Source of the DNA: Streptomyces sp. NBC_01775
GTDB lineage: Bacteria > Actinomycetota > Actinomycetes > Streptomycetales > Streptomycetaceae
Assembly: GCF_035917675.1 (NCBI RefSeq)
Contig: NZ_CP109104.1
Location: forward strand, 248,001-312,000
Reading direction: 5' to 3'
DNA length: 64,000 nt
The position numbers and the translations under genes are program-made. Every line of letters starts with the position of its first letter. Positions within the stretch are counted from its first letter, which is position 1. Of this stretch, positions 60,692 to 64,000 are shown in pieces. The notes beneath the pieces are model-generated. The model saw nothing but the letters and a program-made list of their open reading frames with translations, did not search any database and had not been told where the DNA came from.

Positions 60692-61213
60692 ATGATCTCC
60701 GGCATGATCCGGGCCGCCGCTGTGGACGACATCGCGGAGATCCGCGCGATGATCCGTGAACTCGCTGAGTACGAACGGGCTGCCGAGCAGGTCCGAGTGA
60801 CCGAGGAGCAGCTCCGCGACGCGCTGTTCGGGGAACAGCCCGCTGCTTTCGCACTGATAGCTGAGGACGACGAGACGGGGCAGGCCGTGGGCTATGCCCT
60901 GTGGTTCCCCCGCTTCTCGACCTGGACCGGCACGCGTGGCATGCACCTGGAGGACCTCTACGTACGGTCGCACGCCCGAGGTGGAGGACACGGCAAGGCT
61001 CTGCTCGCCTTCCTGGCCGCGGTATGCCAACAGAACGGCTACGAGCGGTTCGAGTGGTGGGTCCTGGCCTGGAACGAACCGACGATCGACTTCTACAAGT
61101 CGCTCGGCGTGGAGCTGCTGGACGAGTGGACGGTATGCCGGCTGAGCGGTGAACCGCTCAAGGAACTCGCTGCCCAGGCCCCGGCAGTCCTCGACCAGCC
61201 CCCGGCCCTGTAG
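60692..61213 (+). CDS. GNAT family N-acetyltransferase
   Basis: The 173-residue protein fits the diamine-acetyltransferase-like GNAT group: IRELAEYERAAEQVRVTEEQLRDALFG near residue 20, FALIAEDDETGQAVGYALWFPRFSTWTG near 53, LEDLYVRSHARGGGHGKALLAFLA near 89 with the acetyl-CoA loop, and WWVLAWNEPTIDFYKSLGVELLDEW near 125. It would acetylate a polyamine or small amine. ATG 60692 or 60704 are both possible. It follows the IS630 remnant and is 11 bp before the maleylpyruvate isomerase-like gene, so the two are probably cotranscribed. Confidence 0.84.
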   Translation: MISGMIRAAAVDDIAEIRAMIRELAEYERAAEQVRVTEEQLRDALFGEQPAAFALIAEDDETGQAVGYALWFPRFSTWTGTRGMHLEDLYVRSHARGGGHGKALLAFLAAVCQQNGYERFEWWVLAWNEPTIDFYKSLGVELLDEWTVCRLSGEPLKELAAQAPAVLDQPPAL

Positions 61214-61224
61214 GACGGAGGGGC

Positions 61225-61935
61225 ATGCAACCTCCTGTCGCAGCTGTGATCGAAGCCCACCGGACGCTGGCAAGGCTCGTGGCCGGACTGAGCGACCAGC
61301 AGGTCGCCGAGGCATCCGCCCTTCCGGGCTGGTCACGCGGCCACGTACTCGCGCATCTCACCGACAACGCGAGAATGTTCACCCGTCTCACGGAACAAGC
61401 CCTGCGTGGTGAACTCGTAGCGGGCTACGACGGCGGTGTCGACGAGCGCAACGCGATCATCGAGACGACGGCTGGCCGCAGCGCAACCGAGCACCGCGCG
61501 CAACTCGCCGCGCACACGGCCGGGCTGGAGGCATCCTGGGCACGCGCCACCGACGTGGACTGGAGCCGACCGGTAACGTTCCGCAACGCGGAACTTGCCG
61601 CCACCGTCTTCGCACGCTGGCGCGAGGCATGGATCCACATGGTCGATCTGGAACTCGGCGTGCGGCCCGACGGCTGGCCCGAAGACCTGGCCGCACACGC
61701 CATCGACTTCCTCCTCGGCCGACTTCCGGCAGGTACTCGCGTTCATACCGAGGATGTGGGCCGCCAGTGGTCCGTCGGCGACGGGCCGTCGGGCATGGCG
61801 GTTACCGGAGGCGTGCGCGACCTGGCAGCCTGGCTGGCCGGACGTACGCCCGTGGTCTCACCGGTGGCGGCGGAGGAGCTGCCTGCTCTCGGGCCCTGGC
61901 CGCCCCACCCACCACAGCGCCTGGACCGCCTGTGA
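61225..61935 (+). CDS. Maleylpyruvate isomerase/mycothiol-dependent enzyme family
   Basis: The 236-residue protein has the MDMPI fold: GWSRGHVLAHLTDNARM near residue 35 and WREAWIHMVDLELG near 132. The expected divalent-metal triad is present as His44, Glu134 and His138, with spacing close to that of the known mycothiol-dependent enzyme. It may act as a mycothiol S-transferase or isomerase. GGAGG lies seven bases before ATG 61225. The presence of such a gene supports an actinobacterial host that makes mycothiol. Confidence 0.85.
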   Translation: MQPPVAAVIEAHRTLARLVAGLSDQQVAEASALPGWSRGHVLAHLTDNARMFTRLTEQALRGELVAGYDGGVDERNAIIETTAGRSATEHRAQLAAHTAGLEASWARATDVDWSRPVTFRNAELAATVFARWREAWIHMVDLELGVRPDGWPEDLAAHAIDFLLGRLPAGTRVHTEDVGRQWSVGDGPSGMAVTGGVRDLAAWLAGRTPVVSPVAAEELPALGPWPPHPPQRLDRL

Positions 61936-62068
61936 CCTCGTCACCCGGGCAGGGTGAGGGCGCGCCAATCTCGACCCGGAGGGCGGAAAGAACTGCCTGC
62001 ATCGCGCCGTGACCGCGTGCCCGTGGCCGGCCGACAGCCGGATTCCGTTCTCGACAGAAGGGAGCGCT

Positions 62069-62422
62069 ATGCGTGCCGACATTGTTTGGTGGGACCTGTC
62101 CGTCTCCGGACAGACCATCGAGTCCATGCGTGAGTACCTGCGTGAGGAATCCGTCGCCGCGTTCTCCGAGGTGCCCGGGCTTCGCTTCAAGATGTGGCTC
62201 TCCGATCCGGACACCAACCGGTGGGGAGCCGTTCTGTTGTGGGAGTCGGAAGAGGCGTCCCAGCAGGCGCTGCCCAGCCGGGCGCTCGAACTCATCGGCC
62301 ACCCACCGCAGGTCGCGCACGGGTTCGACGTGGAGACCACGACCGAGGGTCGGTACGAAACGCAACGACTCGCCCTGCAAGGGCTGGCCTTCGTCGAAAC
62401 AACGCAAAGTAACAACGGCTGA
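62069..62422 (+). CDS. YdhR-like small monooxygenase-fold protein
   Basis: The 117-residue protein is a ferredoxin-like alpha/beta barrel of the type seen in YdhR: DIVWWDLSVSGQTIESMREYL near residue 4, EVPGLRFKMWLSDPDTNRWGAVLLWESEEA near 32 and PSRALELIGHPP near 70. YdhR-like proteins are dimeric with an unknown role. AAGGGAG precedes ATG 62069. Its last part (ETTQSNNG) ends right before IS5-derived sequence, so the C terminus may have been altered by the insertion. The 133 bp before it hold nothing recognised. Confidence 0.72.
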   Translation: MRADIVWWDLSVSGQTIESMREYLREESVAAFSEVPGLRFKMWLSDPDTNRWGAVLLWESEEASQQALPSRALELIGHPPQVAHGFDVETTTEGRYETQRLALQGLAFVETTQSNNG

Positions 62423-62444
62423 CACAGCGAGCGGCTGACACGGC

Positions 62445-62725
62445 GAGCTGAGTTGTCGGTGGGTGATGAGGCAGCAGGCGAGCTCGAGGAACGCTCCGTG
62501 GATGCCGGCTCGCCGTTCCCAGCGGATACGCAGGCGGTGGAAGCCGTGCAGCCACGCGAAGCTTCTCTCCACGACCCAGCGGTAGGTGCCCGGCCCGGTG
62601 CCGTGCGGGGTACCGCGGCGCGCGATAGCGGGCACGATGCCGCGGGCCCGGACCTGGTCGCGGTAGATGTCATGGTCGTAGCCGCGATCGGCGAACAGCG
62701 AGTCGGGCTTGCGGCGGGGACGGCA
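62445..62725 (-). mobile_element. IS5-family transposase remnant (C-terminal part)
   Basis: On the minus strand this encodes RRKPDSLFADRGYDHDIYRD, then RGIVPAIARRGTPHG, YRWVVERSFAWLHGFHRLRI and ACCLITHRQL. These are the second half of an IS5-type DDE transposase, including the Y-(2)-R-(3)-E-like region. The N-terminal half is missing; it is cut at the IS630 end at 62726. It is inactive. Confidence 0.75.
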
Positions 62726-63215
62726 TTCAAAGCGTGGTGTCGTCATGGTGGCTGGGCATCGAAGGCCGGTGCCGGTGGGGCAGCGGTTGATGACGTCGGG
62801 GCGGTACTGGAGTTGGCGTAAGCCGTGTCGGACCGCGGTGACCCAGGTCGTCGGGGTCGGCAGAGGCGCGGTTGGCCGTGGTGGTGCGTCGCAGGGCGGA
62901 CGGTTCGGGTGGTCGGCGGCGTCATCGAGAAGCCGGCTTCGTCCTCGAAGACGAGCCAGGCGTCGAGCGACGCCACGGTCCTTCCACCTGGGGCCAGGTC
63001 TCCTTCACCCAGCCGGCCACCGCGTTCTCGTCCCGCTCGATCGCACGCCGGGCGGGGATCTGGCAGGTCCAGCCGTGCCGCTTGCGCAGGGCGGCCACGC
63101 CTTGGACGGCGTAGCTCTTGTGGAAGCAGCGCCCGATCAGCGTCCTGATCCGCGACAACTGCCCGTCGAACTCCTTGAGCAGATTCAGCTCAGGCATCGG
63201 CGAATACATGTCACC
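62726..63215 (-). mobile_element. IS630-type transposase remnant with frameshift
   Basis: The 17-base end TTCAAAGCGTGGTGTCG at 62726-62742 matches that at 60373. On the minus strand the transposase middle reads RIRTLIGRCFHKSYAVQGVA, then RHGWTCQIPARRAIERDENA and VKETWPQVEG. A frame change near 62980 leads to DAWLVFEDEAGFSMTPP, the first catalytic Asp region. The remainder of the DDE domain is degraded. It abuts the IS5 remnant. Confidence 0.7.
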
Positions 63216-63537
63216 CATGCCGCCACCTCGGAAAAGAGCGAACGGCCGAGGTGACCCCACGGTGTCGGGCACGCGCCGTGGCAGCCGCAGAAGCCGGCTG
63301 CCGAGAGCGGAGTCCGGAGCCCGTCACGCAACCTCCACCCTTACGGGTGGTGTGAGGTTCCCCAGCGGGTGACGACGCCTCGCAAGCCTGTTACGCGTCG
63401 GATGTACCTGATGTCCTTGCCCGTGGCGGTAAGTCGCTCATGCGGGAGTTAGGCCCGAGGAGCGAGTACCGCCGACAAGAATCGACGGTGCTCCAGCCCG
63501 TACCCCGTGCGGACTGGGTGACTGAGAGGACAGCAGG
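63216..63537. other. Intergenic, no gene supported
   Basis: I see no coding signal, terminal repeat or hairpin that I would defend, apart from the GAGAGGA ribosome site at its right end belonging to the next gene. Its promoter was not located. Confidence 0.5.
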
Positions 63538-63891
63538 ATGAAGAGCGAAATGACGCGCCGCGCACGGGCGTTCACGGTGCTGGCCGCCCTGGCGACCGCC
63601 CTGGTGGGCGTCACGCCGATGTCGGCGATCGCCGGCGACGGACCGGACCACGGGCACAAGCGAGGCTATGTCTGCGACAAGCTCGAACGCACCCACCACA
63701 ACGGCGCCGTCGGAAGCGGCCACTGTCGCGAGCACAAAGCGCCCCGGCACGGCAAGATCCGCGGCACGTTCACCATCGAAAGCCGTTGGCACCACCACCA
63801 CAAGGTCATCTGTGTAGCCAAGGGCTGGCGTGACTCCGGCTACGCCAACACGCCCAAGTGGGTCAAGGGAACCCACTGCCACCGCGGCTGA
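63538..63891 (+). CDS. Small secreted Cys/His-rich hypothetical protein
   Basis: The 117-residue protein has a signal peptide: basic TRRAR, a hydrophobic core at about 12-28, and a likely cleavage after SAIA near residue 32. The mature part has four cysteines (in YVCDK, GHCRE, VICVAK and THCHRG), enough for two disulfides, and many histidines including a run of four. It is very basic. I do not recognise the family. ATG 63538 follows GAGAGGA; ATG 63550 is an alternative. A hairpin follows the stop. Confidence 0.7.
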   Translation: MKSEMTRRARAFTVLAALATALVGVTPMSAIAGDGPDHGHKRGYVCDKLERTHHNGAVGSGHCREHKAPRHGKIRGTFTIESRWHHHHKVICVAKGWRDSGYANTPKWVKGTHCHRG

Positions 63892-63909
63892 GCCAGCTCG
63901 CATAGACCT

Positions 63910-63950
63910 GCCCGGCCGGAAGCAGGGGCGCCCCACGCCTCCGGCCGGGC
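63910..63950 (+). terminator. Hairpin terminator after the secreted protein
   Basis: An 11-bp perfect stem (63910-63920 with 63940-63950) with a 19-base loop is followed by ACTCGTATTT. It lies 18 bp after the stop codon. Confidence 0.55.
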
Positions 63951-64000
63951 ACTCGTATTTCCGGCCGGGCACTCACGCTTCGGGCCGGACACTCGTGTTT
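63941..64000 (+). repeat. Tandem 20-bp repeats running off the window
   Basis: Units starting CCGGCCGGGCACTC occur at 63941 and 63961 and a more diverged one (CGGGCCGGACACTCG) at 63981, each 20 bases and ending in CTT or TTT. The first unit overlaps the terminator stem, so each copy may keep a terminator arm. The array may continue beyond the edge. Confidence 0.6.

Overview
The window reads as chromosomal Streptomyces DNA. GC is very high with strong third-position bias, starts are often GTG behind GGAGG-type ribosome sites, and actinobacterial families recur: DUF6421, DUF5134, DUF6214, DUF5997, a mycothiol-dependent maleylpyruvate isomerase-like protein, and long MviN and GT4 polysaccharide genes. 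No rRNA, tRNA or CRISPR array was seen. All family names come from reading the translations; no search was run.

Layout. (1) 1-22 kb is mostly dispersed housekeeping and hypothetical genes: DUF6421, a glycerophosphodiester phosphodiesterase, GNAT and VOC proteins, DUF5134, an M56 peptidase, a PAP2 phosphatase, a SAM methyltransferase, a HAD protein, a TetR regulator with an operator, a divergent LVIVD/DUF305 pair, an FprA-type ferredoxin reductase, a sialidase-like propeller, uracil-DNA glycosylase overlapping a BadF/GlcNAc-type kinase, a CbiX-like protein, a lactonase and a FUSC transporter. (2) 21.6-27.4 kb holds a small organic-acid module (MatC-type carrier, PrpF-type isomerase, divergent LysR with a clear operator), a decayed sugar ABC permease tail, a secreted DUF4832 protein with an early TTA codon, and a pentapeptide-repeat protein.

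(3) 27.7-40.4 kb looks like one catabolic island. A leftward operon (RraA-like protein, D-2-hydroxyacid dehydrogenase, SDR, idonate-dehydrogenase-like protein) diverges from a rightward series (MHS-family transporter, pxpA-pxpB-pxpC 5-oxoprolinase, SDR, aminotransferase, TetR, glutamate dehydrogenase). Two promoters in the island carry nearly the same 16-bp palindrome over the -10 box, so one regulator, probably the island's own TetR, may coordinate it. The glutamate dehydrogenase has a one-base frameshift. Metabolically, pyroglutamate to glutamate to 2-oxoglutarate is explicit; the substrate of the oxidoreductase arm is unknown.

(4) 40.4-55.9 kb is a Wzx/Wzy-type exopolysaccharide locus, nearly all on the minus strand with stop/start overlaps: secreted protein, GT4, initiating phosphoglycosyltransferase, polymerase/ligase, MviN-type flippase, polysaccharide deacetylase, GT4, Wzz-like protein, FemAB/CelD-like acyltransferase, an ATP-grasp enzyme and an FAD-dependent oxidoreductase. 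A GH26-like secreted glycosidase sits on the opposite strand inside it.

(5) 56-64 kb is patchy: a frameshifted gene relic, a HAD phosphatase, a GNAT-DUF2716 fusion, a LysR-type ligand-binding protein with no DNA-binding domain next to DUF5997, then broken IS630 and IS5 pieces flanking three small enzyme genes, and a small secreted cysteine/histidine-rich protein at the edge.
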